A DNA stretch of 64,000 nucleotides from Terriglobia bacterium (GTDB lineage Bacteria > Acidobacteriota > Terriglobia > Bryobacterales > UBA6623): the NCBI GenBank assembly GCA_009841225.1, contig VXMF01000018.1, forward strand, positions 98,893-162,892. The letters run 5' to 3'. The notes beneath the pieces are model-generated. The model saw nothing but the letters and a program-made list of their open reading frames with translations. It was not told where the DNA came from and searched no databases. Within the stretch, counting starts at the first letter, position 1. Each line of letters starts with the position of its first letter. Shown here one piece after another: positions 17,400 to 25,704 of the stretch. Position numbers and translations under genes: made by a program.

Positions 17400-19711
17400 G
17401 AATCAAGCTCCTCGTAGACAACCCGCGCTTCAACGAGATGGCAGGCGTCCTGCTGTGGATCGCCGCTGCGGGAGTGCTGTTGAGCTTGGTCTCCTACACC
17501 CCGGCGGATCCCTCTTCCAACGTTGCCGCCGGGCCGGGCCAAGCCCGCAACTGGATGGGTTTTCCGGGGGCCTACGGCGCAGACCTGCTCCTGCAGGCGT
17601 TCGGGCTGGTCAGTTTCCTGCTACCTGTGGGTCTAGCTAGAGTCGGCTGGAACCGGATCCGCCAACTGGAGGGCAAGAACCCGATTCGGCGCGGTGTCGG
17701 CACGGCCCTCTTGGCCGGGGTGCTGTGCACGGTGCTGCACATGCTCGGCCAGCCTGTGGATGGCGCGCTGCCTGACCGCTGGAATCAAACCGTCAGGGCC
17801 GGCGGCACGGCTGGCAAGATCATCGCCGAATCGTCGATCTCAGTGCTCAATATCGGCGGCACGATCCTGCTGTTGGCGGCGGTCGCGGCCATCGGCGCGT
17901 ACTTGCTGACCTCAATCCGAGTCGTCGATTTCCTGGGCCGCTACAGAGAGCGCAGCCCCGAAGAACCCTTAGAACCCTCTCCGACAGATGCCGACGACGA
18001 AGATCAAGGGATCCCGGTAACCATCCGCTCCGACCTTGACTCCACACAGGCACGGCCGGCTCTCGGCGCTCATCCCGATCCGGTGCCAGCCCGGCCGAGG
18101 CTGCCCACGCCGAGCAAGGCGCCCGAACCTAGCCCGGCGGAACCGCCGCCGATCGTACCGCTCGAGGACGACGAAAGTGAGGATCTGGCGGGCATGCTGA
18201 CTGGCCTCGGAAGCGGCCCGGCCGCTAGCGGCTACGACGCCCCAGCTGGCGGTCCAGCTACGGAATACGTGCTGCCCTCGACCGGACTTCTCAACGCGCC
18301 GCTTGGGCGCGCGCCCTATGACGAGGCCCAGCTCCACGAGACGGGGCGCCAGATTGTCGCCAGATACGAAGAATTCGGAGTGCGCGGCATCATCGAACGC
18401 ATCAACCCCGGACCTGTGGTGACAACCTTCGAGTTCAGTCCTGCGCCGGGCATGAAGGTCGCGCGGATCGTCAACCTTTCCGAAGAACTGTGCCTCGCCC
18501 TGAAATGCGAGTCCATTCTGATCGAGCGCATACCGGGCAGATCCACGGTCGGCATCGAAGTCCCCAACCAAGAGCGCGAAGTCATTTCCTTGCGCGAAGT
18601 CATCGAGACCCCGGTCTTCGAGAATTCGGAGTCCATGCTGACGTTCGCCCTAGGCAAGGACATCAACGGAAAGATCCACTGCGCGGACCTGGCCACGATG
18701 CCGCACCTGTTGGTAGCCGGGCAGACGGGCTCGGGCAAGAGTGTCATGGTCAACACAATGATCATGTCGATCCTGCTGCACGCCACGCCGGACGATGTGC
18801 GCTTCATTCTGATCGACCCCAAGGCGGTCGAAATGACTCTGTATCGAGACATCCCGCACCTGCTCACGCCGGTCATTATCGACATGAAGGAGGCGATCAA
18901 CGCGCTCAAGAACGCGACACGCGAAATGGAGCGCCGCCTGCAGCTGCTGGCGAGGCACGGATGTCGCAACATTAGCCAATTCAACAGGCATGTCGAGCTC
19001 CAGAGCGAGGATGAGCCCGAAGACATCGTCGGCCTCGAACTCGAGAAACTCCCCTACATCGTCGTGATCGTCGACGAGCTGGCCGATCTGATGATCCAGC
19101 ATGGCAACCAAGTCGAGGGTTCGATCCAGCGCCTGGCTCAAATGGCGCGGGCCGTCGGCATCCACCTGTTGCTCGCAACTCAGCGCCCGAGCGTGAACGT
19201 GATCACAGGCGTGATCAAAGCGAACATCCCGGCGAGGCTATCGTTCTTGCTGGCGACACGAGTCGATTCGCGCACCATCTTGGATTCGAACGGCGCCGAG
19301 TCCCTGCTGGGTCAAGGTGACATGTTGTTCTTGCCGCCCGGTGGCGCCGGGCGCATGAGGCGCTTGCATGGCCCGCTCGTTACCGAAAGAGAGATCGAAG
19401 CTGTGGTCTCCCACTGGAAGGAACTTGCGAGCCCGACATACGAGACCGACTACCTGGCCTCCCCTGATGGCGACCAAGACGAGGACGGCCCGGATGCAGA
19501 TCCAGACTTCGACGACCCGATGTACAAGGACGCGGTCCAGCTCGTGCTAGAGCTGGGCAAGGCTTCGACATCCACGCTCCAGCGGCGGCTGCGCCTGGGG
19601 TACGGGCGGGCGGCCCGTATACTCGATGCGATGGAGCGGGATGGAATTATCGGGCCGCCCGATGGCAGCAGGCCGCGCGATGTGCTGAGTCGGCCTGACT
19701 GGCTCGACTAG
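17396..19711 (+). CDS. ftsK: DNA translocase FtsK/SpoIIIE
   Basis: A 771-residue protein. Four or so N-terminal helices (about residues 15-190) anchor it, a Pro/Glu-rich linker spans about 190-290, and the motor follows. The Walker A motif GQTGSGKS is at 442-449, Walker B at IVVIVDELADLM, and the RecA-like core continues with LLLATQRPSVNVITG. The C-terminal gamma winged helix (STSTLQRRLRLGYGRAARIL) is present, so it should recognise KOPS-type sites and pump chromosome ends through the septum. I chose the ATG at 17396 because it overlaps the uppP stop and leads directly into the membrane region; the longer frame upstream lies within uppP. Confidence 0.95.
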   Translation: MRIKLLVDNPRFNEMAGVLLWIAAAGVLLSLVSYTPADPSSNVAAGPGQARNWMGFPGAYGADLLLQAFGLVSFLLPVGLARVGWNRIRQLEGKNPIRRGVGTALLAGVLCTVLHMLGQPVDGALPDRWNQTVRAGGTAGKIIAESSISVLNIGGTILLLAAVAAIGAYLLTSIRVVDFLGRYRERSPEEPLEPSPTDADDEDQGIPVTIRSDLDSTQARPALGAHPDPVPARPRLPTPSKAPEPSPAEPPPIVPLEDDESEDLAGMLTGLGSGPAASGYDAPAGGPATEYVLPSTGLLNAPLGRAPYDEAQLHETGRQIVARYEEFGVRGIIERINPGPVVTTFEFSPAPGMKVARIVNLSEELCLALKCESILIERIPGRSTVGIEVPNQEREVISLREVIETPVFENSESMLTFALGKDINGKIHCADLATMPHLLVAGQTGSGKSVMVNTMIMSILLHATPDDVRFILIDPKAVEMTLYRDIPHLLTPVIIDMKEAINALKNATREMERRLQLLARHGCRNISQFNRHVELQSEDEPEDIVGLELEKLPYIVVIVDELADLMIQHGNQVEGSIQRLAQMARAVGIHLLLATQRPSVNVITGVIKANIPARLSFLLATRVDSRTILDSNGAESLLGQGDMLFLPPGGAGRMRRLHGPLVTEREIEAVVSHWKELASPTYETDYLASPDGDQDEDGPDADPDFDDPMYKDAVQLVLELGKASTSTLQRRLRLGYGRAARILDAMERDGIIGPPDGSRPRDVLSRPDWLD

Positions 19712-20080
19712 CCGGACCTGGATCGCGCTGACCCCCGTCGCTCGCCTCCCCCTGTAGGGCCGCGACCATTCGGACTGAACCTCAACGCGCCAGTCGATGC
19801 CGAGCGCCGAAGATGGCGCGTGCGGCGTTCTCGGCCGCGCGACGCTGGAGGACACCGAGACTAGCGTGGCTCGGGAACTGGCCTGAACACAGAACCGGCC
19901 TGAGTTCCAGTTCGATTCCAGATACCGGCCGATGTCCGGCTCCTCGGCGTGTAAGCGCCGCCATGGCCGATACCTGGCGTTCTTCAACGTTGCGATCCGG
20001 GCGCACGAGGAGCAAGCGTCGTACCCGGGTGGGCAGACTTGGCTTCGTTCGCGCAGCCGGGCCAGGCACCTGCCGCGAGT
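19712..20080. other. 369-bp convergent intergenic region, no gene seen
   Basis: This lies between the 3' ends of ftsK and glmM. Open frames exist on both strands but are composition artefacts (Arg/Pro/Ser-rich, no recognisable motif). No hairpin followed by a T-run was found. The length is large for convergent neighbours in such compact DNA, so a decayed gene is possible, but I cannot identify one. Confidence 0.5.
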
Positions 20081-21424
20081 TCACTGTCCGAGGTGCTTTT
20101 CGAAGAGCCTCGCGATATCCGTGCAATGCTGCACAACATCTCGCTGGTTCTCTGCCTCCACCATGACCCTGACGACCGGCTCAGTGCCCGAGTAGCGGAT
20201 CACCACGCGACCTCGGCCGGCCAGCTCAAGCTCCCTGTCAGCCACCGCGTCGCGGATTTCGGGCAACTGATCGAGCGGGCGCTTCTCGCGCACGCGCACG
20301 TTGATCAGCTTCTGCGGGGAAACCTTCAGCCGGCGGCGGAGTTCGCTGCACGGCACGCCCTCTTCGACAATGGTGCGCAACACCATGAGCAGGCTCAGCA
20401 AGCCATCACCTGTGGTGGAGTAATCGCCAAAGATCACATGGCCGGACTGCTCCCCGCCGAGCGCCGCGCCGGTGGACAGCATCTCATCGATCACATGCTT
20501 GTCGCCCACCGGTGTGCGGATCAGCTTGATCCCTTGGTCCTGCAGGGCCAGTTCGAGCCCGAGGTTGGACATCACCGTCGCCACGACCAAGTTGTCCGGC
20601 AGCACGTCTATGCGCTTCAACGCTTGTGCCATCAGCAGCAAGACGTTGTCGCCGTTCAACTCGCCGCCGCACTCGTCCACGAACAGGCAGCGGTCGGCAT
20701 CGCCATCAAGCGCCGCGCCGAAGTCCGCTCCGCTAGCAACGACCTCCTCGGCCAACCGGTCCATGTGCAGGGCGCCGCAATCGAGGTTAATGTTCCTCCC
20801 GTTCGGAGCGCAGGCAATGAACTTCACATCCGCACCGATCGCTTCGAACAGGACCGGAGCGACCTCGGACGCGGCACCGTTCGCGCAGTCGACGACGAAA
20901 CGCAGGTGCCGCGCTTCCGGCGGCACGGCACCGGCGCGCAGCAGGTGACGCGCATACTGCAACGCGACATCGGGCTCATCATCGGGCTCGATCGCCCGCA
21001 CTTGACCGGGCTGCGCAAGCAGACCCTCGACGCGCGCTTCGATCTCCGACTCGGTCTCGTCCGGCAGCTTGTAGCCGAACGGGCCGAACACCTTGATTCC
21101 GTTGTCGTCGAACGGGTTATGCGACGCCGACACCTCGACACCCAGCGAATAGTCTCCATACTGGGTGGCGTAGGCCACCGCGGGCGTGGGCACGACGCCG
21201 GCGAATGCGTGCGCAGCTCCACCATCCTTCAGGCCGGCAGCCAACAGCCGCACGATGTGCATGCTCGACACGCGCGTGTCCATGCCGATGAGCACATTGG
21301 GGTTTCGTGACTTAGCGATCTGGCCGGCCAATGCACGGCCAACTGCGTATACGGTCTTGTCGTCGAGGGGGAATTCACCGGAACGACCGCGAATTCCGTC
21401 CGTGCCGAAGAGCTTGAGGGACAT
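20081..21424 (-). CDS. glmM: Phosphoglucosamine mutase
   Basis: A 447-residue cytoplasmic enzyme interconverting glucosamine-6-phosphate and glucosamine-1-phosphate on the way to UDP-GlcNAc. It starts with FGTDGIRG. The active-site loop is VSASHNPFDDNGIKVFG with phospho-serine S101, the metal loop is DGDADR, and the sugar/phosphate loops GGEQSGHVIF and IRYSGTEPVVRVMVE are intact. The length is standard. A GGAGG ribosome-binding site sits about 12 bases before the ATG. It stands apart from the aldo/keto reductase gene upstream by 175 bp, with its own -10-like box. Confidence 0.97.
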   Translation of the reverse strand: MSLKLFGTDGIRGRSGEFPLDDKTVYAVGRALAGQIAKSRNPNVLIGMDTRVSSMHIVRLLAAGLKDGGAAHAFAGVVPTPAVAYATQYGDYSLGVEVSASHNPFDDNGIKVFGPFGYKLPDETESEIEARVEGLLAQPGQVRAIEPDDEPDVALQYARHLLRAGAVPPEARHLRFVVDCANGAASEVAPVLFEAIGADVKFIACAPNGRNINLDCGALHMDRLAEEVVASGADFGAALDGDADRCLFVDECGGELNGDNVLLLMAQALKRIDVLPDNLVVATVMSNLGLELALQDQGIKLIRTPVGDKHVIDEMLSTGAALGGEQSGHVIFGDYSTTGDGLLSLLMVLRTIVEEGVPCSELRRRLKVSPQKLINVRVREKRPLDQLPEIRDAVADRELELAGRGRVVIRYSGTEPVVRVMVEAENQRDVVQHCTDIARLFEKHLGQ

Positions 21425-21463
21425 GGATTCGAAGAGCCTCCAAAGCGCGCGGAAACTCCCTTG

Positions 21464-21469
21464 ATTGTA
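21464..21469 (-). promoter_or_regulatory. Candidate -10 box for glmM
   Basis: On the minus strand this reads TACAAT, 39 bp before the glmM ATG. The best -35 candidates (TTCGAC with a 14-bp spacer) are poor, so this is a weak call from position and sequence only. Confidence 0.3.
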
Positions 21470-21599
21470 TGACTTTCGGCGGTGTCGAACCCGGCGGTAC
21501 GGCGCTCTGGCGGCTGTGCGGCCCTCTCGGGGCGGAGGTCGTCGAGCTATCCTTCTGTTTCGCTACAACGGCCGGCAGAGTCCAATGCCGAACGCCGGT

Positions 21600-22601
21600 T
21601 CAGACACCGAACCCGTGCATTTCCCGGTAGATCGAGCTGTCGTAACGCTGTGTCGGCTTGAAGTGCTCGTGGCGGCCGTCGCCGGCCTCTGGGTATGCGA
21701 GGGTCTGGATCTGTTCGCGATTCTTGTCGGAGAGCGGGCGGAAGCGGCGGGCGATTTCCACATCGGCCATCAGCTGCTCCATCGTCAGATAGCCGCGCAC
21801 AATCGACGCAACCGGCACGCTCAGCGCCCAGCGCACGCACATTTCGGCCGTGACCTCGGTGGTCGACGGGATCTCGGCAATGCGCGGCCCGCCGCCCAAG
21901 CATTTCATTCCGATCACGCCAACGTCCTTGGCCAAGCAGGCCGGCACGACTTCCCTTTGGAACGACCGGTAGAAGTAGTCCATTGGGTTGATCGGCATTT
22001 GCGACGACGCCCACTCGTAGCCCTTCGCCAGCATGCTCAAGTGGATGCGCGGATGCTTGTGCCCGGTGAACCCTATGTAGCGCACCTTGCCAGCCTGCTG
22101 CGCCTCGAGCGCCACTTTGAGGCCGCCTCGGTCAAACACCCAGTCCGGGTCGTTGTCGTAGTTGATTTCATGGAACTGCCACAAGTCGATGTAGTCCGTC
22201 TGCATGCGCTTGAGGCTGTCGTCTAGGCACTGGCGGGCGAACTTCTCGTCACGCCCGGAATTCTTGGTCATCAGGAATACCTTCTCCCGGTGGCCCTTGA
22301 GCGCCTTGCCCATGAACTCCTCGGCGTATCCTTGGTGGTACGCCCATGCGTTGTCCCAGAAGAAGACACCGTTGTCCAAGCCCGCATGGGCAAGCTTGAG
22401 CGCTGCCGGCTCGCCATCGTCCATCGCAGCGCGACCCAAGTGAGCCCCCCCAAGGCACAGGATGGAAACCTGCTCGTCGGTGCGCCCCAGCCGACGGGTC
22501 GGGATGCCGCGGCCCTCGTCGTCTTGGGCGATCGCCTGCGCCGCCAGCGCGCCAAGGCCCGAGCCGAAGGCAGCGGGATGCGGGATTCTCGAAGTCGCCA
22601 T
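21600..22601 (-). CDS. Aldo/keto reductase
   Basis: A 333-residue NAD(P)H-dependent oxidoreductase of the (beta/alpha)8 AKR superfamily. The catalytic tetrad is visible as D83 and Y88 (WDNAWAYHQGY), K113 (LMTKNSGRDEK) and H144 (LWQFHEINYDND). The cofactor end contains VASIVRGYLTMEQLMADVE. An N-terminal extension of about 30 residues with AALAAQAIAQ is mildly hydrophobic but lacks a clear signal. The natural substrate cannot be read from sequence; nearby sugar-oxidation genes hint at a carbonyl sugar. Confidence 0.88.
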   Translation of the reverse strand: MATSRIPHPAAFGSGLGALAAQAIAQDDEGRGIPTRRLGRTDEQVSILCLGGAHLGRAAMDDGEPAALKLAHAGLDNGVFFWDNAWAYHQGYAEEFMGKALKGHREKVFLMTKNSGRDEKFARQCLDDSLKRMQTDYIDLWQFHEINYDNDPDWVFDRGGLKVALEAQQAGKVRYIGFTGHKHPRIHLSMLAKGYEWASSQMPINPMDYFYRSFQREVVPACLAKDVGVIGMKCLGGGPRIAEIPSTTEVTAEMCVRWALSVPVASIVRGYLTMEQLMADVEIARRFRPLSDKNREQIQTLAYPEAGDGRHEHFKPTQRYDSSIYREMHGFGV

Positions 22602-22708
22602 GGCAACTAGTATATGCGAGGGGGCACAGATACGAAATCGGCGTCACGCTGGGTTCACAGACGGTTTCGGAGCGATGCCCGGAACGGATGCGCTAAGCGT
22701 GCGAGCTG

Positions 22709-23203
22709 CTATCGGCCCGGCTGGGCGGGAGCGAAGAATTCGACCGGCGCCAAGCCGACGATCCTCCAGCGCTTGCCCCGCTTGCGCACCGAGACTCGGA
22801 GGGTTTGGCGGCGCCGCTCCACGGGCCCTGGATCCAGCTTCGGCGTCAGTTCCAGCAACCAATCCACGCTAGCGGTCCACTGCTCAGGACCGCCCTCGGG
22901 CGCGCCGATAGAGACTGACGACGCAATCCGGCGGTGTGCGGTCAGCGCGCCGATGTCTTCTTGCAGAGCGGCGTAACCGTCAAACGAGGCCCGGTCGAAA
23001 AGCCCCATGAAGAGCGCTGCGTTGGCGGACTGCAGGGAGCGGCTGGCGTCCAGCAGCAGCCGCTTGATGCCGATGGCTGGATCGGAAACCTGGGAACGCG
23101 CCGCGGTCGGAGACGCCAAGAGCGCGACCAGCGCGAAGACCGCCCCTCGCCAGGGGCATCGAACTCTGCCGTAGCCTATGGTCAGGCTCGCTCGCGAGAC
23201 CAT
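22709..23203 (-). CDS. Exported protein of unknown function
   Basis: A 164-residue protein with an N-terminal signal peptide (WRGAVFALVALLASPTAARS). The mature part, LLLDASRSLQSANAALFMGL followed by the FDRASFDGYAALQEDIGALT segment and TASVDWLLELTPKLDPGP, looks like a SnoaL/NTF2-type alpha+beta fold as found in acidobacterial secreted proteins, but the match is not firm. I chose the Met at 23203 because it gives a proper signal peptide; the longer frame runs into non-coding Arg/Pro-rich sequence. It follows the GMC dehydrogenase pair by 31 bp and may be co-transcribed. Confidence 0.6.
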   Translation of the reverse strand: MVSRASLTIGYGRVRCPWRGAVFALVALLASPTAARSQVSDPAIGIKRLLLDASRSLQSANAALFMGLFDRASFDGYAALQEDIGALTAHRRIASSVSIGAPEGGPEQWTASVDWLLELTPKLDPGPVERRRQTLRVSVRKRGKRWRIVGLAPVEFFAPAQPGR

Positions 23204-23234
23204 GCTGCCAGCCAGCGGCCCGCCGAACCCGCAA

Positions 23235-23942
23235 TCACGCGTCGCGAAACGGGCTGCGCCTGAAGGCGTAATCGATGGGCTCTTGAGGCACCGTGTACTC
23301 GGTTCGCGCGGAATTTCCCAAGAAGCCCAGATCCTTGATGCCCGCGGGACTGGTGTAGTACGCATCTACGATCAGACGGCGCGACCAGCCGAAAAATTCC
23401 AGTCCCTGACGCATGTCAGACGGCGACTTGACACCGAAGACAGAGAAGCGCCGGTATTCCCGTGTGTCCCAGCTCGTGTCCTCACCGGTTTCGTTGCGCT
23501 CGGCATCGACCAGCGAATCCAGCAGTCCGGTCTGTGCCTGCTCCGAGCACTCTACGAAGCGCGCGCCGTGCCTTTCGGCCGCGGCGTTGTCCAACCACAG
23601 GATTCCGCCGGAAAAGATGTGGGCCAGCTCTTCGTTCTGGCTCGACAGCAGGTCAATGAACTCCGGAGCGCCTCCCTCGCGACCGCTCGGCCCGCCCTCG
23701 TCGGCCGGCACGATCAACTCTGACAGCCGCTCCAAGGTGCGGAACTCGTGCTCGTTGAAATACTTGACCTTGTACTGGCCCTGCAGCGTGCGCTCCTCGT
23801 CGACCTGCTGGTGGATCTGGGCCGCGTCCGCCGCGTCTATCCCTTGGCCGAGCCCGGCGGCAGTCAGCGCCAGCGCGATCCGCCGCAGGGCGTCGCGCCG
23901 CGACAGCGCGTCCAGAGATACGAATCCTTCGGTGCTAGACAT
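23235..23942 (-). CDS. Gluconate 2-dehydrogenase subunit 3 family protein (Tat-exported)
   Basis: A 235-residue protein with a Tat signal (LSRRDALRRIALALTAAG). FNEHEFRTLERLSELIVPAD is the DUF1393/gluconate-2-DH subunit 3 signature, and DTREYRRFSVFGVKSPSDMR and GWSRRLIVDAYYTSPAGIKD follow. Such small subunits escort and partner FAD-binding GMC dehydrogenases through the Tat system, and the large subunit is the preceding gene of the operon, overlapping by 8 bases. The pair probably oxidises a sugar or glycoside in the periplasm. Confidence 0.88.
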   Translation of the reverse strand: MSSTEGFVSLDALSRRDALRRIALALTAAGLGQGIDAADAAQIHQQVDEERTLQGQYKVKYFNEHEFRTLERLSELIVPADEGGPSGREGGAPEFIDLLSSQNEELAHIFSGGILWLDNAAAERHGARFVECSEQAQTGLLDSLVDAERNETGEDTSWDTREYRRFSVFGVKSPSDMRQGLEFFGWSRRLIVDAYYTSPAGIKDLGFLGNSARTEYTVPQEPIDYAFRRSPFRDA

Positions 23943-25635
23943 TGCCCTTCCTCAGTTCCTCGGCCAAGTACTCCGCCGTGCGCCACGACAGTGCGTTGAT
24001 GGTCAGTGTCGGATTCTTGTCTGGATTGCTGACGAAACTCGCCCCGTCGGCCACGAACAGGTTCTTGACTTCGTGGGCCTGGCAATACCGGTTCAGCACC
24101 GAACTGCCGGGGTTGTCGCCCATGCGGGCGGTGCCGACCTCGTGGATGATCGAGCCCGGCACGGCGATTCCCTGGCCCTCGCGGGCAACGTTGCCGATCC
24201 CGAGCACCCTGCCGCCGGCCGCCTCGATCAGGTCCCGGAAAGTGCGCTCCATGTGGCGGGCCTGCTTCCACTCGTAGTCGCTGAACGAAAAGTGAAAGCG
24301 CGGGACGGGAATCCCCCAGCGATCCACCGTGTCCGGGTCAATGTCCATGTAACTCTGGTTGTTGGGAATCATCTCGCCACGTCCCGACAGGCCGATTCCA
24401 CAGCCGTATTCCTGGCGGATCCTGCGCTTCATCTCCGCTCCGTATCCCGCCGCCCGCGCGGTCCTTCCGAAGCTGTTGGGACCCGGCATGCGGAAGCCCC
24501 CACCCATCTCGATGTGATATCCGCGCGGAAAATCGAGCTTGTCGTGACCATCCCACAGCCACCACGGGGCGTACAGGTGAGCCCCCCCGAAGCCATCCGA
24601 GTCGTAGCGTGGCAGGTTCTCCAGGGCCGGCAGCGTGCCGCGCAGGCTGAAGCCCACCGTGTCCATCAGATACCGCCCGACCAGCCCGGAGCCGTTGGCA
24701 ATCCCATCGGGGAAATGCTTGGACTTGGAGTTGAGCATTAGCCGCGCCGTCTCGCACGCCGAAGCCGCCAACACCACGGCCCGGCCGCGCACGAGCTTCT
24801 CGGCCCTCGCTTCCTTGTCGATGTAGACCACTCCGTTGGCGTGCCCCTGCTCGTCGACTTCGACCTCTCGCACCATCGCATCGGTGATCACGGACAGGTT
24901 GCCGGTCTTCATGGCGGGGAAGATATCCACCTGGGACGCCGAGTAGTTCGAGGCCGTCAGGCAGCCGCGCCCGCATTGGCCGCAATAGTGGCAAGCGGGG
25001 CGGTCGTTGAGAGCTCGGGTGATGACGGCGCGCCGGTTCGCGATGAACGGCACTCCGAGCTTCTTCCCCGCGGCGCGCACTAGGCGCTCATGCACTTTCG
25101 GCGCCGGCGGCTCGTGGAACTTGCCGTCCGGCGCGCTGCGGATGCCTTCGACGGTGCCGGTGACTCCGATGTACTCCTCGGCGCGGTCGTACCAAGGCGC
25201 GATGTCGTCGTAGCTGATCGGCCAGTCCCAGCCGATGCCGTCGCGGGAGTACGGCTTGAAGTCAAGATCCGAGAAGCGGAACGACATCCGGCCGTAGTGG
25301 TTGGTGCGCCCGCCCACGACGCGCGAGCGGAACCAGGCGAACTCCGTGCCAGGCGCGGCGGTATACGGCTCGCCCTCTAGCTCCCAACCGCCGCTGACCG
25401 CGGCCATGAAGCCGTAGGCCTGACCCGTGCCGAAGTATGCCTTGCCACCATCCTCGGCGGAGCGGTGGCCGTAATCGTGCGGCCACTTGTTGGTCTTGTA
25501 GTCCTTCTGCGGGTCCAGCATCGGACCGGCCTCGAGCAGGGCAACCTTGATTCCCTTCTCGCTCAGGACGCGTGCCATGGTGCCGCCGCCGGCACCGGCA
25601 CCCACCACGACTACGTCGAACTCAGTCTCGGCCAT
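23935..25635 (-). CDS. FAD-dependent GMC oxidoreductase (sugar dehydrogenase large subunit)
   Basis: A 566-residue flavoprotein with the FAD-binding FDVVVVGAGAGGGTMARVLS at the N-terminus, then GGRTNHYGRMSFRFSDLDFK, CHYCGQCGRGCLTASNYSAS (three Cys, typical of the gluconate/glucoside dehydrogenase branch) and the C-terminal VADGASFVSNPDKNPTLTIN. It lacks its own signal peptide and is likely exported with the Tat-tagged subunit 3 encoded next. I chose the ATG at 25635: a strong GGAGGTGG ribosome-binding site precedes it, and the longer frame would start with a TTG inside that site. Relatives oxidise gluconate, fructose or the C3 position of glycosides; the substrate is unproven. Confidence 0.9.
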   Translation of the reverse strand: MAETEFDVVVVGAGAGGGTMARVLSEKGIKVALLEAGPMLDPQKDYKTNKWPHDYGHRSAEDGGKAYFGTGQAYGFMAAVSGGWELEGEPYTAAPGTEFAWFRSRVVGGRTNHYGRMSFRFSDLDFKPYSRDGIGWDWPISYDDIAPWYDRAEEYIGVTGTVEGIRSAPDGKFHEPPAPKVHERLVRAAGKKLGVPFIANRRAVITRALNDRPACHYCGQCGRGCLTASNYSASQVDIFPAMKTGNLSVITDAMVREVEVDEQGHANGVVYIDKEARAEKLVRGRAVVLAASACETARLMLNSKSKHFPDGIANGSGLVGRYLMDTVGFSLRGTLPALENLPRYDSDGFGGAHLYAPWWLWDGHDKLDFPRGYHIEMGGGFRMPGPNSFGRTARAAGYGAEMKRRIRQEYGCGIGLSGRGEMIPNNQSYMDIDPDTVDRWGIPVPRFHFSFSDYEWKQARHMERTFRDLIEAAGGRVLGIGNVAREGQGIAVPGSIIHEVGTARMGDNPGSSVLNRYCQAHEVKNLFVADGASFVSNPDKNPTLTINALSWRTAEYLAEELRKGNV

Positions 25636-25704
25636 TGCCGTTTCCACCACCTCCAAGCCGCCTGGGCGGCGCGCGTCTGCCGCATCGCCAGTCCCCGGCC
25701 GCAG

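Noticed and set aside
19895..19925. T-loop-like GTTCGATTC in the ftsK-glmM gap
   Set aside because: The flanking bases cannot form a 5-bp T stem and no other tRNA arms were found.
20039..21310. Long plus-strand frame opposite glmM
   Set aside because: Antisense to an intact GlmM with every catalytic motif; the frame has no recognisable domain.
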